NCBI GenBank assembly: GCA_013360445.1
Contig: JABWBP010000033.1
Location: 1 to 35,650 of the forward strand
Origin: Calditrichaceae bacterium
GTDB taxonomy: Bacteria; Calditrichota; Calditrichia; RBG-13-44-9; J075
DNA length: 35,650 bases
Reading direction: 5' to 3'
Shown: positions 22,590 to 31,225 of the stretch, one piece after another
How the letters are laid out: every line of letters begins with the position of its first letter
How positions within the stretch are numbered: the stretch's first letter is position 1
Notes under the pieces: model-generated
What the model saw: the letters and a program-made list of their open reading frames with translations, nothing else
Told to the model about the DNA's origin: nothing
The model's database searches: none
Made by a program: the position numbers and the translations under genes

Positions 22590-23531
22590 TTGGATTGGTT
22601 TAATAAGAAGAAGAAAGGCATTGCCAGCACCGAAAAAAAGGTGATGCCCGATGGCCTGTGGGTCAAATGCGACCAATGCGGGGAGATCATCTACCGGCCT
22701 GAATTGCAGAAGCGCATGTTTGTTTGCCACAAATGCAACTATCATTTCCGGGTCACCAGCAAAGAATTCAGCGAATACTATTTCGACAAGGATAGTTTTC
22801 AAGAATTGGATCAGAACATCAAGCCGGTCGATGTTTTGAAGTTTAAAGATTCCAAACGCTATTCCGACCGCTTGAAAGAAGCCCAGAAAAAAACCGGGCT
22901 GAGCGACGCGGTCATCGCCGGGGAAGCAACCATCGAGGGCCACCCCGTGGCGGCAGCGATCATGGATTTTTCCTTCATCGGCGGAAGTATGGGGTCGGTA
23001 GTGGGGGAAAAAATCTCCCGAACCATCGATCGCGCCTGCGAGAAAAAAATCCCCCTCATCATCGTCTCCGCTTCCGGGGGGGCGCGCATGATGGAAAGCG
23101 CCCTTTCGCTGATGCAAATGGCGAAAACCAGCGCAAAATTAGCTCGCCTGGCGGATTTGGGAATTCCTTATATATCCATTCTAACCGACCCGACTACCGG
23201 TGGAACCACTGCCAGTTTTGCGATGTTAGGCGATATTCATATTGCCGAACCCGGCGCGCTGATCGGGTTTGCGGGGCAGCGGGTCATCAAACAGACCATC
23301 GGGCAGGATCTCCCGGAAGGCTTTCAGACCGCCGAATTTCTCCTGGAGCACGGATTTATCGACATCATTGTTCCCCGGCAGGAAATGCGCGCTACCCTGG
23401 GCCGCCTTCTGAATTTGTTCTGGTTTTTCCCCCAGTCTAATGCTGCCGAGCCGCGTAAAGCCCCCCCGGAATCCCGCCAGAAGGAAGACGCCGGTAAAAA
23501 AGCAACTGCTGTTTCATCCGATAACAAATAA
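22590..23531 (+). CDS. accD: Acetyl-CoA carboxylase carboxyltransferase subunit beta
   Basis: A 313-residue subunit of the enzyme that transfers CO2 from carboxybiotin to acetyl-CoA to make malonyl-CoA, the first committed step of fatty acid synthesis. It has the N-terminal zinc ribbon (CDQC and CHKC), the carboxyltransferase core with GSMGSVVGEKI, SASGGARMMESALSLMQMAK and TDPTTGGTTASFAMLGD, and the oxyanion-region GFAGQRVIKQT. The start is TTG at 22590: it matches the usual M-x-WF N-terminus and is preceded by GGAG at good spacing, while the next ATG would cut into the protein. The last ~30 residues are a charged low-complexity tail. The alpha subunit gene is not in the window. Confidence 0.96.
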   Translation: MDWFNKKKKGIASTEKKVMPDGLWVKCDQCGEIIYRPELQKRMFVCHKCNYHFRVTSKEFSEYYFDKDSFQELDQNIKPVDVLKFKDSKRYSDRLKEAQKKTGLSDAVIAGEATIEGHPVAAAIMDFSFIGGSMGSVVGEKISRTIDRACEKKIPLIIVSASGGARMMESALSLMQMAKTSAKLARLADLGIPYISILTDPTTGGTTASFAMLGDIHIAEPGALIGFAGQRVIKQTIGQDLPEGFQTAEFLLEHGFIDIIVPRQEMRATLGRLLNLFWFFPQSNAAEPRKAPPESRQKEDAGKKATAVSSDNK

Positions 23532-23547
23532 CCGTCGCCGGCTACTA

Positions 23548-23699
23548 CTCAGCTATCAGCCTTCAGCGGTCAGCCGTCAGCAAAAAACGTTCTCAGAGAT
23601 ACTTGCTGCGATAGTCTTCACGGTTGGGTTTACGATTCTGGGCTGTGTACAGTATTTTTTTTAAGCTGAAAGCCGATGGCTGACAACTGAAGGCTGAAC
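23548..23699. repeat. Two heptamer tracts in inverted orientation between accD and surE
   Basis: Tract A (23548-23581) is built of units such as CAGCCTT and CAGCGGT at exact seven-base spacing. Tract B (23665-23699) has units such as GCTGAAA and GCTGACA, the complementary word on the same strand. The two could pair imperfectly across an 83-base spacer that ends in a run of eight T. The rest of the 280-base gap (23532-23811) has no gene. Confidence 0.8.
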
Positions 23700-23811
23700 A
23701 GTTACCGTCTCCGCAAGATTTCAAAAAAGAAGGCGCACCGCGCAAGGGGGCCAGGCGGGGAACGGTCAACCACCCGAAAAAAACTTTAATACAGGGCAAT
23801 ACGGTCAAATT

Positions 23812-24585
23812 ATGGCTGACAAACCGCGCATTCTCGTCACCAACGACGACGGCATCTATTCCGGCGGAATTTATGCGCTCTACAACGCCATGGCCGGCAT
23901 CGGCGAGACCTACGTTATTGCGCCGGATTCGGAAAAAAGCGCCGTGGGGCACGCCATTACCATCTCCGATCCCCTGCGGGTGACAGAAGTGGAACGGAAC
24001 GGCAAATTTTTCGGCTGGGCGGTAAAGGGTACCCCCGCCGACTGCGTTAAACTGGCTTTGAAGGGCATTCTGCAATTCAACCCCGACCTGGTGGTTTCCG
24101 GGATCAACCAGGGCAGCAATACCGCCACCAACGTGATTTATTCCGGCACCGTTTCCGCGGCCACGGAAGGAACCATCATGGGAATTCCTTCCATTGCTTT
24201 TTCCCTCACCACCTTCAAAAAGAGTGACTTTTCCCTCGCCGCGGAAATCGCCCGGCTGCTGGCCGAAAAAGTGCTGGAAAAGGGGCTTCCTCCCGGCACG
24301 CTGCTCAACGTCAATATCCCCCCGGTTCCCCGCAAAGACATCAAAGGGATCAAAATTACCCGGCAGGGAAGGGGCTATTACGAAGATTTTTTTGAAAAGC
24401 GGGTCGATCCCGCCAATCGCACCTACTACTGGCTGGGAGGAACCAAGCTGGTTTTAGACACCGAGGAGGACATCGACGAAGTTGCGATCATGAACCATTA
24501 CGTTTCCGTGACCCCGCTGCACTATGATTTGACCGACCGGGAGATGATTGGCCGTTTGAACGAATGGAACTTAAAATTGGGTTGA
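23812..24585 (+). CDS. surE: 5'/3'-nucleotidase SurE
   Basis: A 257-residue SurE-family metal-dependent phosphatase that dephosphorylates nucleoside monophosphates, with a role in stationary-phase survival in E. coli. Metal-site motifs are present: NDDGI near residue 10, the Ser in DSEKSAVGHAIT, and SGINQGSN around residue 100. They are followed by the conserved YSGTVSAATEGTIMGIPSIAFSL. Length is normal and the Shine-Dalgarno is weak. It lies between accD and guaA on the same strand but is separated from each by repeat-filled gaps, so co-transcription is uncertain. Confidence 0.95.
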   Translation: MADKPRILVTNDDGIYSGGIYALYNAMAGIGETYVIAPDSEKSAVGHAITISDPLRVTEVERNGKFFGWAVKGTPADCVKLALKGILQFNPDLVVSGINQGSNTATNVIYSGTVSAATEGTIMGIPSIAFSLTTFKKSDFSLAAEIARLLAEKVLEKGLPPGTLLNVNIPPVPRKDIKGIKITRQGRGYYEDFFEKRVDPANRTYYWLGGTKLVLDTEEDIDEVAIMNHYVSVTPLHYDLTDREMIGRLNEWNLKLG

Positions 24586-24610
24586 TTTATCAATTCAAAC
24601 ACCCGGTCAA

Positions 24611-24636
24611 CCTGCCCGCCTGACCACTCGGGCAGG
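24611..24636. terminator. GC-rich hairpin downstream of surE
   Basis: CCTGCCCG and CGGGCAGG form an 8-bp stem around a 10-base loop, 26 bases after the surE stop and 61 before guaA. GGCAGG is repeated once more after the stem. A short AT stretch (TTATTTTA) follows at a distance, so termination is possible but not certain. The sequence resembles CCTGCCxG-type dispersed palindromes. Confidence 0.45.
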
Positions 24637-24696
24637 CAGGGAAGTTATTTTATCTCACTTCCGAGAGCATTGCACGCTATACCCGGATTATAACCA

Positions 24697-26232
24697 ATGC
24701 AAAAAACTTTGATCCTGGACTTCGGCTCCCAATACACCCAGCTCATCGCCCGCAAGGTGCGGGAACTGCAAGTGTTCTCGGAGATTCACGCCTATAATTA
24801 CCCGGCGGAGAGGATCAAAACCGAGCGGGACGTCAAAGCCATCATTCTTTCCGGGGGGCCGGCCAGCGTGTACAGCCCGGATGCGCCGCACTGCGACCCG
24901 GAGATTTTCCGCCTCAACCTGCCCATCCTGGGGATTTGTTACGGTTTGCAGCACCTCGCCTATTCACTAAACGGTACGGTGGACCCCGCTCCCCGCCGGG
25001 AGTACGGGCGCGCCCTGCTGCACATCGACGCCGCTGACGATCTGCTGGCTCAGGTAAAATCCCCCACCCCGGTATGGATGAGCCACGGCGACCACCTCAC
25101 CCGCCTGCCGGAAGGATTCGAGGCCATTGCCCACACCGACAATTCCCCCATCGCCGCCATCCGCCAACGGGATAAGAAAATCTACGGGCTGCAATTTCAT
25201 CCCGAAGTACACCACACCGGGGAGGGGAAACAAATTCTGCGGAATTTTCTGTTCGATATCTGCGGGTTCCGGGGGGAGTGGACTCCCCAATCTTTTATCA
25301 ATAGCGAGATCGAAAGAATCCGCCGGCAGGTAGGCCGCGAGCGGGTGCTCTGCGCCCTGAGCGGGGGAGTGGATTCCACGGTGTTAGCGGCGCTGCTAAA
25401 GCGGGCCATCGGAGAGCAGCTCACCTGCATCTTTGTTGATACCGGCCTGCTGCGCCAGAACGAAGCGGAAGAAGTAGCCGCGGTATTTCGTGAGAAATTA
25501 CACCTTAATTTGATTTCAATCACCGCAGCGGACCTGTTCCTTTCTAGATTATGCCGCGTGATCGATCCGGAGGAGAAGCGCAAAATCATCGGGAAAACGT
25601 TTATCGAAGTGTTCGAATCCGAAGCCAAAAAATTGGGGCATTTTCGCTATTTAGCCCAGGGAACCCTCTATCCCGACGTGATCGAAAGCGTTTCCTTCAA
25701 AGGACCCTCCGCCACCATCAAATCCCATCACAACGTCGGGGGACTGCCGGAAAAAATGGATTTTGAACTCTTAGAACCGCTGCGGGAATTGTTCAAGGAC
25801 GAAGTGCGCCGGGTCGGGAAAGAGTTGCAGGTGCCGGAAGAGATTCTCGCCCGGCATCCCTTTCCGGGGCCCGGTCTGGCGGTTCGCATCATCGAAGAGG
25901 TCACCCCGGAACGCCTGGGCGTCCTGCGGAAAGCCGACAAGATTTTTATCGACATGTTAAAAACAGAGACCCTTTATAACCAGATTTGGCAGGCCTTCTG
26001 CGTGCTGCTGCCGGTGCAAACCGTGGGCGTAATGGGCGACGAGCGCACCTACGAAAACGTGCTGGCCCTGCGTGCGGTAACCAGCACCGACGGCATGACC
26101 GCGGATTGGTACCCCCTGCCGTACGATTTCTTGGCCCGGGTATCCAACCGCATCGCCAACGAGGTTCGCGGCATCAACCGGGTGGTGTACGACGTCAGCT
26201 CCAAACCGCCGGCGACGATTGAGTGGGAATGA
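24697..26232 (+). CDS. guaA: GMP synthase (glutamine-hydrolysing)
   Basis: A 511-residue enzyme converting XMP to GMP with glutamine and ATP, the last step of guanine nucleotide synthesis. The class I amidotransferase domain (1-190) has the nucleophile Cys81 in GICYGLQ and the His/Glu of [10 protein letters not shown]. The ATP pyrophosphatase domain has the PP-loop LSGGVDST (about 221-228) and FVDTGLLR. The dimerisation domain has [12 protein letters not shown] and ends with [11 protein letters not shown], the standard C-terminus. All parts are intact and length is typical. Confidence 0.97.
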   Translation: MQKTLILDFGSQYTQLIARKVRELQVFSEIHAYNYPAERIKTERDVKAIILSGGPASVYSPDAPHCDPEIFRLNLPILGICYGLQHLAYSLNGTVDPAPRREYGRALLHIDAADDLLAQVKSPTPVWMSHGDHLTRLPEGFEAIAHTDNSPIAAIRQRDKKIYGLQFHPEVHHTGEGKQILRNFLFDICGFRGEWTPQSFINSEIERIRRQVGRERVLCALSGGVDSTVLAALLKRAIGEQLTCIFVDTGLLRQNEAEEVAAVFREKLHLNLISITAADLFLSRLCRVIDPEEKRKIIGKTFIEVFESEAKKLGHFRYLAQGTLYPDVIESVSFKGPSATIKSHHNVGGLPEKMDFELLEPLRELFKDEVRRVGKELQVPEEILARHPFPGPGLAVRIIEEVTPERLGVLRKADKIFIDMLKTETLYNQIWQAFCVLLPVQTVGVMGDERTYENVLALRAVTSTDGMTADWYPLPYDFLARVSNRIANEVRGINRVVYDVSSKPPATIEWE

Positions 26233-26293
26233 ATAAAGAATAAACCCTACAGGATACGAAACTTCGAGTAAATCCTAAAAAAGGAGCCATATT

Positions 26294-28129
26294 ATGTGCG
26301 GAATTGTCGGATATATCGGAAAGCGGGATGCTTACCCGATATTGATTAACGGTTTGAAGCGGCTGGAATACCGCGGCTATGATTCTGCCGGGGTCGCGCT
26401 GACCATCAATGGACACATTGACATTCAGAAACAGGTGGGAAAAATTGCCGCGCTGGAGGAGCTGGTGGAAGGTAAACCGATGCAGGGAACCGTGGGGATT
26501 GCCCATACCCGCTGGGCCACCCATGGCGAACCCAACCAGCGGAATGCCCACCCCCACACCGACAGCAATGGCGACATCGTGCTGGTTCACAATGGCATCG
26601 TGGAAAATTACGACGCCCTTCGCACAATGCTCGCCGAAAAAGGCCACGTATTCAGGACCGAGACCGACACGGAGACGATCGCGCACTTGATCGAGGAAAT
26701 CCATAAAACCGAGTTGAATTTTGAAGAGGCTTTTCGCGCGGCTTTGCAGGAATTGGAAGGCACATACGGCCTGGCGTTGATTACCAGCCATGACCCCGGA
26801 AAGCTCTTCGTGGCCCGCAAAGGCAGCCCGCTGGTGATCGGCATTGGGGAAAATGAATACTTCGTGGCTTCGGACGCCTCCGCGATCATCGCCCACACCC
26901 GCGACGTGGTTTACCTGGAGGACGGGGAAATTGCAATCATCAGCCTGGAAAGCGGCCACGTGACCAAGACCATTATGAACGAAGTGATCGAAAAGAAGAT
27001 CGAAAGAATTACCTATGACCTGGAACGCATCGAAAAAGCGGGGTATTCACATTTTATGCTAAAAGAAATCTATGAACAACCGCGCACGGTGGCCGATTGT
27101 ATGCGCGGCCGCTTGCTTCCGGAAGAGGGATTGACCCACCTGGGCGGCCTGACCCCTATCAAAGATAAGGTCATACGCGCGCCCAAAATCATTATTACCG
27201 CTTGCGGAACCTCTTACCACGCCGGTTTGATCGGCGAGTATATGATCGAGGAATATTGCCGCCTGCCGGTGGAAGTGGAATATGCCTCGGAGTTCCGCTA
27301 CCGCGACCCGATTATCGAGAACGACCACCTGGTGATCGCCATCAGCCAGTCCGGGGAAACCGCCGATACTCTGGCGGCGGTGCGGGAAGCCAAGCGCAAA
27401 GGGGCCACGGTCATGGGGCTGGTCAACGTGGTCGGTTCCACCATCGCCCGGGAAACTCCCGGGGGCACTTATATTCATGCCGGGCCGGAGATCGGGGTGG
27501 CCTCCACCAAAGCGTTTACTTCCCAGGTTACGGCGTTGGCGCTGCTCACGGTAATGATCGCCCGCAGCAAAACCATGTCCGCAGAGATGGGCAGGCGGAT
27601 CGTGCAGGAATTGAAAATCCTGCCCCAAAAAGTTGAAGAGGCGCTCAAATGCGACGCACAAGTGCAGCAGGTTGCCCGGGAATTCAAGGACAACACCAAT
27701 TTCCTTTACCTGGGCCGGGGTTATAACTACCCGGTGGCGCTGGAAGGGGCTTTGAAGTTGAAAGAGATTTCCTACATTCACGCGGAAGGTTACCCGGCTG
27801 CGGAAATGAAGCACGGCCCGATCGCGCTCATCGACAAAGATATGCCGGTGGTCTTCATCGCCACCCGCGACAGCACTTATGAAAAGATTATCAGCAACAT
27901 CGAAGAAGTGCGCGCCCGCAAGGGACGGGTAATCGCGGTGGTTTCCGAAGGAGATGAAAAGCTCAAAGACATGGTGGAGTTCACCATTCCCATTCCCACC
28001 ACCTTCAATTTCTTGCAGCCGATCCTTTCCATTATTCCCCTGCAATTATTAGCCTATCACATGGCGGTTTTGCGGGGCTGCAATGTGGATCAGCCGCGCA
28101 ACCTGGCCAAGAGCGTGACCGTGGAATGA
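26294..28129 (+). CDS. glmS: Glutamine-fructose-6-phosphate aminotransferase (isomerising)
   Basis: A 611-residue enzyme making glucosamine 6-phosphate, the entry to peptidoglycan and LPS amino sugars. After Met removal the N-terminal nucleophile is the Cys of CGIVGYIG; the amidotransferase domain includes RGYDSAGVA and HTRWATHGEPN. Two SIS domains follow (ITACGTSYHAGLIGEYM with SQSGETADT; LYLGRGYNYPVALEGALKLK). The C-terminus NLAKSVTVE is the family end that reaches the active site. AGGAG lies seven bases before the ATG. The 61-base gap after guaA is too short for a glmS ribozyme, so regulation of the Firmicutes type is absent. The TGA stop overlaps the first unit of a GATTGAA repeat. Confidence 0.97.
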   Translation: MCGIVGYIGKRDAYPILINGLKRLEYRGYDSAGVALTINGHIDIQKQVGKIAALEELVEGKPMQGTVGIAHTRWATHGEPNQRNAHPHTDSNGDIVLVHNGIVENYDALRTMLAEKGHVFRTETDTETIAHLIEEIHKTELNFEEAFRAALQELEGTYGLALITSHDPGKLFVARKGSPLVIGIGENEYFVASDASAIIAHTRDVVYLEDGEIAIISLESGHVTKTIMNEVIEKKIERITYDLERIEKAGYSHFMLKEIYEQPRTVADCMRGRLLPEEGLTHLGGLTPIKDKVIRAPKIIITACGTSYHAGLIGEYMIEEYCRLPVEVEYASEFRYRDPIIENDHLVIAISQSGETADTLAAVREAKRKGATVMGLVNVVGSTIARETPGGTYIHAGPEIGVASTKAFTSQVTALALLTVMIARSKTMSAEMGRRIVQELKILPQKVEEALKCDAQVQQVAREFKDNTNFLYLGRGYNYPVALEGALKLKEISYIHAEGYPAAEMKHGPIALIDKDMPVVFIATRDSTYEKIISNIEEVRARKGRVIAVVSEGDEKLKDMVEFTIPIPTTFNFLQPILSIIPLQLLAYHMAVLRGCNVDQPRNLAKSVTVE

Positions 28130-28187
28130 TTGAAGATTGAAGATTTTCAACCAAAAATCTTCAATCGAAAATCATCAATCTTCAATT
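28128..28187. repeat. Inverted heptamer repeats directly after glmS
   Basis: Two copies of GATTGAA (28128-28141) begin inside the glmS stop codon. From about 28155 the complementary word TTCAATC is repeated with slight variation up to 28187. The two halves can form a long AT-rich stem. Confidence 0.8.
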
Positions 28188-28206
28188 TAAAAGTTTACCC
28201 CCTCCT

Positions 28207-28251
28207 AAAAAGGTGCGATGCGCTTTTAAAGCGTGTCGCGCCTTTTGTTTT
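28207..28251 (+). terminator. Intrinsic terminator after glmS
   Basis: AAAAGGTGCGATGCGCTTT pairs with AAAGCGTGTCGCGCCTTTT in RNA, with G-U pairs at the few differences, giving a long stem with a very small loop. The stem ends in CCTTTTGTTTT. It is the strongest terminator-like structure in the window and should end the guaA-glmS transcript. The remaining gap to 28362 holds no gene. Confidence 0.8.
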
Positions 28252-28362
28252 ATGGCGCCTTACTTCCTCTATTGACATCATCCCCGGATTACCGTAACAT
28301 CAAGCCGGATTTAACCGCTATTGAACCGCGGTCATAACTTGCGAAACAACAACAGAGGATGA

Positions 28363-29565
28363 ATGGCCAAACGAATTATTCTGTTTACCGGCAAAGGCGG
28401 GGTAGGAAAAACCACCTGCGCCGCGGCCACGGCGTTGAAAGCCGCGGAATCGGGATATAAGACCCTGGTAATGTCTTCCGACCCGGCCCACAGCCTCGCC
28501 GACGCTTTCGACCGCCCGCTGGGACCGGAGCCGGAAGAGATCCAGCCCAATCTCCACGCCCAGGAAGTGGATCTCTATTACTCCATGAAGAAATACTGGG
28601 GCAACATGCGCGAGCTGTTGCTGCTGGTGTTCAAGTGGCAGGGGGTCAACGAGATCGCCGCCGAAGAGTTAGCCGCCATTCCCGGAATGGGAGAAGCCTC
28701 CGCCCTGCTCTGGTTAGATTTGTTTTTCCATAGCGGGGAGTACGATTTGATCGTGGTGGACAGCGCTCCCACCGGCGAAACCCTCACCTTCCTTACCCTG
28801 CCGCAGGCCACGGAGTGGTGGCTGACCAAAGCGTTTCCCTTTCAAAAATTAGCTTTTCAAACCGTGGGCTACGCGGTGCGCAAAACCACCGGCATCCCCC
28901 TGGACAAAGGATACATGGAATTGCGCACCCTGTTCGAGAAGCTGCGCGCCATTCACGCGGCGCTCAGCAACCCGGACATCAGCTCCGTGCGCCTGGTGAT
29001 GAATCCGGAAAAGATGGTGGTGCAGGAGGCCCGCCGCGCCTACACCTACTTGCAACTGTACGGCTACGGGGTGGATTCGGTTATCGTGAACCGCATTCTC
29101 CCCCCGGAAGCGGCCAGCGACCCCGGCTGGCAAAAATATTTGGAAGCGCAGGCCGGGTATTTAGAAGAGATCGAATCCAGCTTTACTCCCTTGCCAATTT
29201 TACGAGTGCCGCACATGCGCCGGGAAGTATTCGGCCTGCCCTTGCTAAGCGAAATTGGCAGGGGATTATACGAAGACCGCGATCCCGCGGGCATTTTTTA
29301 CAAAGAACCGACTTACCGGGTGACGGCGGAAGGAGGGATCTATTTTTTGGATATTCGCCTGCCCTTTGTGAAGGAAAAAAACTTTACCGTCAATCAATTC
29401 GGGGACCAATTGGTCATTCAGATTCAAAACCAGCGCCGCAATTATCTCCTACCCACCTTTTTGACATACTACCGCCTGGCCGCCTCGACCCTGAAGAACG
29501 GCTGGCTGCGGGTGCGCTTCGAACCCGCGGAGCCGTCGCCGGGCGAGCCTCCACAAGCCCGCTGA
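28363..29565 (+). CDS. ArsA/GET3-family ATPase with C-terminal HSP20-like domain
   Basis: A 400-residue deviant-Walker ATPase. Motifs are GKGGVGKTT (residues ~10-18), switch I DPAHSLADAF and switch II DSAPTGETLTFLTLP, and VIVNRILPPE for adenine binding. The last ~85 residues (TYRVTAEGGIYFLDIRLPFV and following) look like the alpha-crystallin-type beta domain found at the end of many bacterial and chloroplast ArsA homologues. There is no arsB, arsD or arsC nearby and no tandem second ATPase half, so arsenite export is unlikely. A chaperone or protein-targeting role like GET3 is the better guess but is inference. GAGG lies five to six bases before the ATG. It converges on rimI. Confidence 0.9.
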   Translation: MAKRIILFTGKGGVGKTTCAAATALKAAESGYKTLVMSSDPAHSLADAFDRPLGPEPEEIQPNLHAQEVDLYYSMKKYWGNMRELLLLVFKWQGVNEIAAEELAAIPGMGEASALLWLDLFFHSGEYDLIVVDSAPTGETLTFLTLPQATEWWLTKAFPFQKLAFQTVGYAVRKTTGIPLDKGYMELRTLFEKLRAIHAALSNPDISSVRLVMNPEKMVVQEARRAYTYLQLYGYGVDSVIVNRILPPEAASDPGWQKYLEAQAGYLEEIESSFTPLPILRVPHMRREVFGLPLLSEIGRGLYEDRDPAGIFYKEPTYRVTAEGGIYFLDIRLPFVKEKNFTVNQFGDQLVIQIQNQRRNYLLPTFLTYYRLAASTLKNGWLRVRFEPAEPSPGEPPQAR

Positions 29566-29628
29566 AATCGGGCGTCCATGCAGGAGTACGGCGATTGTGG
29601 CGGAAATTTAGACTTTTGGAACTGCTTC

Positions 29629-30078
29629 TTAGAGCTTCCGCAGCATTTTGCGCATTACCAGGGCGTCTTCCCCGTTCTGGTAATAGCGTTTTCGAACGCC
29701 TAAGCGCGTGAAGCCGAACTGTTCGTACATGCGGATCGCCCGGGTATTGCTGGGGCGAACCTCCAGGAGCGCGTAATCGGCGTTGTCAGCCAGCTTCAGG
29801 AGCGTCTCTAATAAGTATTTTCCCCATCCCCGGCCCTGCTGCTCCGGGGCGATAGCCAGGGAAGCAATATGAAATTCTTCGTACACCTGCCATACCACCG
29901 CATACCCGACGATTTTCCCAGCATACTCCAGCACCAGGGGCAGGGAGTAGCGGTTCTCGATAATCTCGAATTCATAGCTCTTGCGCGACCAGGGATCGAT
30001 AAATACCCGGCGCTCGATCTCCATCACCGCGTCCAGGTCTTCGACGGTCATGTATCGCGTAGTCAGCCGGTCGCTCAT
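29629..30078 (-). CDS. rimI: Ribosomal-protein-alanine N-acetyltransferase RimI
   Basis: A 149-residue GNAT acetyltransferase. Acetyl-CoA motif A reads EQQGRGWGKYLLETLL, and motif B is LEVRPSNTRAIRMYEQFGFTRLGVRKRYYQNGEDA, characteristic of RimI, which acetylates the N-terminus of ribosomal protein S18. The start overlaps the tsaB stop by four bases (ATGA). The tsaB-rimI pair is a common conserved arrangement and supports the name. The gene converges with the ArsA-like gene across 63 bases. Confidence 0.93.
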   Translation of the reverse strand: MSDRLTTRYMTVEDLDAVMEIERRVFIDPWSRKSYEFEIIENRYSLPLVLEYAGKIVGYAVVWQVYEEFHIASLAIAPEQQGRGWGKYLLETLLKLADNADYALLEVRPSNTRAIRMYEQFGFTRLGVRKRYYQNGEDALVMRKMLRKL

Positions 30079-30782
30079 AATGCGCCTTTGAATGCGCGGA
30101 GGTATAGAGGCTCACAGCTATCCGGGTGGGATGCCAAATTCTGCCGGTATTTTTGCAGTCCCAATTCCAGCAAGGCCCATAATTGCGGGGACGCCGGAGA
30201 AGGATGCAGCCGGCGCGAACCCGGCGGCAGAAAAGGTTCCAGCGCCGGGTAGAGGCCTGCCGCGTCCGCGCCGGCGAGCAGCGCGGCGCTGTTCAGGAAG
30301 CCCCGCAAATCCGGCGGCTTTAGCAAAGCATATTCGCCGGAGCGCTTCAGCTCCTCTCCCTCCCACTGGTAGAAGGCGCAAAAAATCTCTCCCCGGTGAG
30401 CGTCGATTACCGGCATTACCGGCAGGGATTGCATTCCCGCCTGGTAAGCCCAGACGTCCAGGGTCGGCACTTCCACAATGGGAATCCCCAGCGCATGGGC
30501 TAACCCCTTGGCGACGCTGTAACCGATGCGCAGCCCGGTAAAAGAGCCGGGTCCCGCCGATAATACCACGGCAGACAACTCCCTTCCCACCGTTCCGGTG
30601 CTTTGCAAAAGGTACTCCACAAACGGGGCAAGCTGCCGGGAGTGAATATTGCGGATATTGGCGGAAATCTCGCCTGAGAGCCGCCCGCCGCTGGAAATGC
30701 CCACTCCGCAGGCGCTTCCGCTGCTTTCGATGCCCAGCAAAACCGGCTGCCCCGCTTCCGAGGCGTCTTTTTTTATCTTCAT
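30075..30782 (-). CDS. tsaB: tRNA threonylcarbamoyladenosine biosynthesis protein TsaB
   Basis: A 235-residue ASKHA-fold protein, partner of TsaD and TsaE in adding threonylcarbamoyl to A37 of ANN-decoding tRNAs. It shows LLGIESSGSACGVGI at the N-terminus, then HSRQLAPFVEYLL and the diagnostic SAGPGSFTGLRIGYSVAKGLA. VIDAHRGEIFCAFY follows. The start at 30782 (MKIKKDASEAG) places the first strand normally; longer frames run into repeat DNA. It is first gene of the tsaB-rimI operon. Confidence 0.93.
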   Translation of the reverse strand: MKIKKDASEAGQPVLLGIESSGSACGVGISSGGRLSGEISANIRNIHSRQLAPFVEYLLQSTGTVGRELSAVVLSAGPGSFTGLRIGYSVAKGLAHALGIPIVEVPTLDVWAYQAGMQSLPVMPVIDAHRGEIFCAFYQWEGEELKRSGEYALLKPPDLRGFLNSAALLAGADAAGLYPALEPFLPPGSRRLHPSPASPQLWALLELGLQKYRQNLASHPDSCEPLYLRAFKGAL

Positions 30783-30813
30783 AGCCCGCTTACGATCCTT
30801 CACGATGCGGGAA

Positions 30814-30855
30814 AATAAAGCGTAAAGTGAGAAGCGCAAAGCCCTAAGTGCAAAA
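30814..30855. repeat. Heptamer tract in the tsaB upstream region
   Basis: Six successive seven-base units share an AAAG/AAG ending, for example CGTAAAG, CGCAAAG and TGAGAAG, starting 32 bases upstream of the tsaB start codon. It would lie in the tsaB leader. In the divergent 30783-31225 region I see only this tract and the hairpin at 31154. Confidence 0.7.
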
Positions 30856-31153
30856 GTTTCCCTGCCCATTGCCGCAAATTTATTTTTTTTGACAGTTTGA
30901 TTTTGGCGCAAATCCTGATTATCTTCACCCCTCGTTCTTGGGTCTTTTACATTTCCGAGCTTTGAATTCTCCACAAGCTCCACTCATACCCAGTCTTTAC
31001 AACCAATCCAGGTTCGACAAACCATCTCCTCTCAAGAGGTTGCAACTGCGTTTATGATTCTGCCGGCGCTTCAATATTTTCAGCATCGTTTTCAATCCCA
31101 ACTTTCGCACAATCCACTCTGCTGCAAACATCCAGTGTAATCTTCGATTTCTT

Positions 31154-31183
31154 CCTCCCGCACATGTTGCCGGAGGTTTTTTT
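31154..31183 (+). terminator. Terminator-like hairpin in the leader of the giant secreted gene
   Basis: CCTCC and GGAGG, with an inner GC/GC pair past one C-C mismatch, close over an ACATGTT loop and are followed by seven T (31177-31183). The structure has intrinsic terminator form on the plus strand, yet no plus-strand gene precedes it for over 1.5 kb. It stands 42 bases before the ATG of the large ORF, so it may be an attenuator or the end of a short unannotated RNA. Confidence 0.5.
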
Positions 31184-31225
31184 AATTAAAGATAATCCCA
31201 TAACCCCAATTCAAAAGGAGTATTC

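Noticed and set aside
23548-23699. CRISPR-like array from repeated CAGCxxT words
   Set aside because: The period is seven bases with no spacers of 25-40 bases, so these are short tandem repeats.
26233-26293. Possible glmS ribozyme
   Set aside because: Only 61 bases separate guaA and glmS, with no conserved core visible. The ribozyme is much longer and is mainly known from Firmicutes.
27059-28045. A 328-codon minus-strand open frame
   Set aside because: It is a shadow of glmS, whose product is unambiguous over the same DNA.
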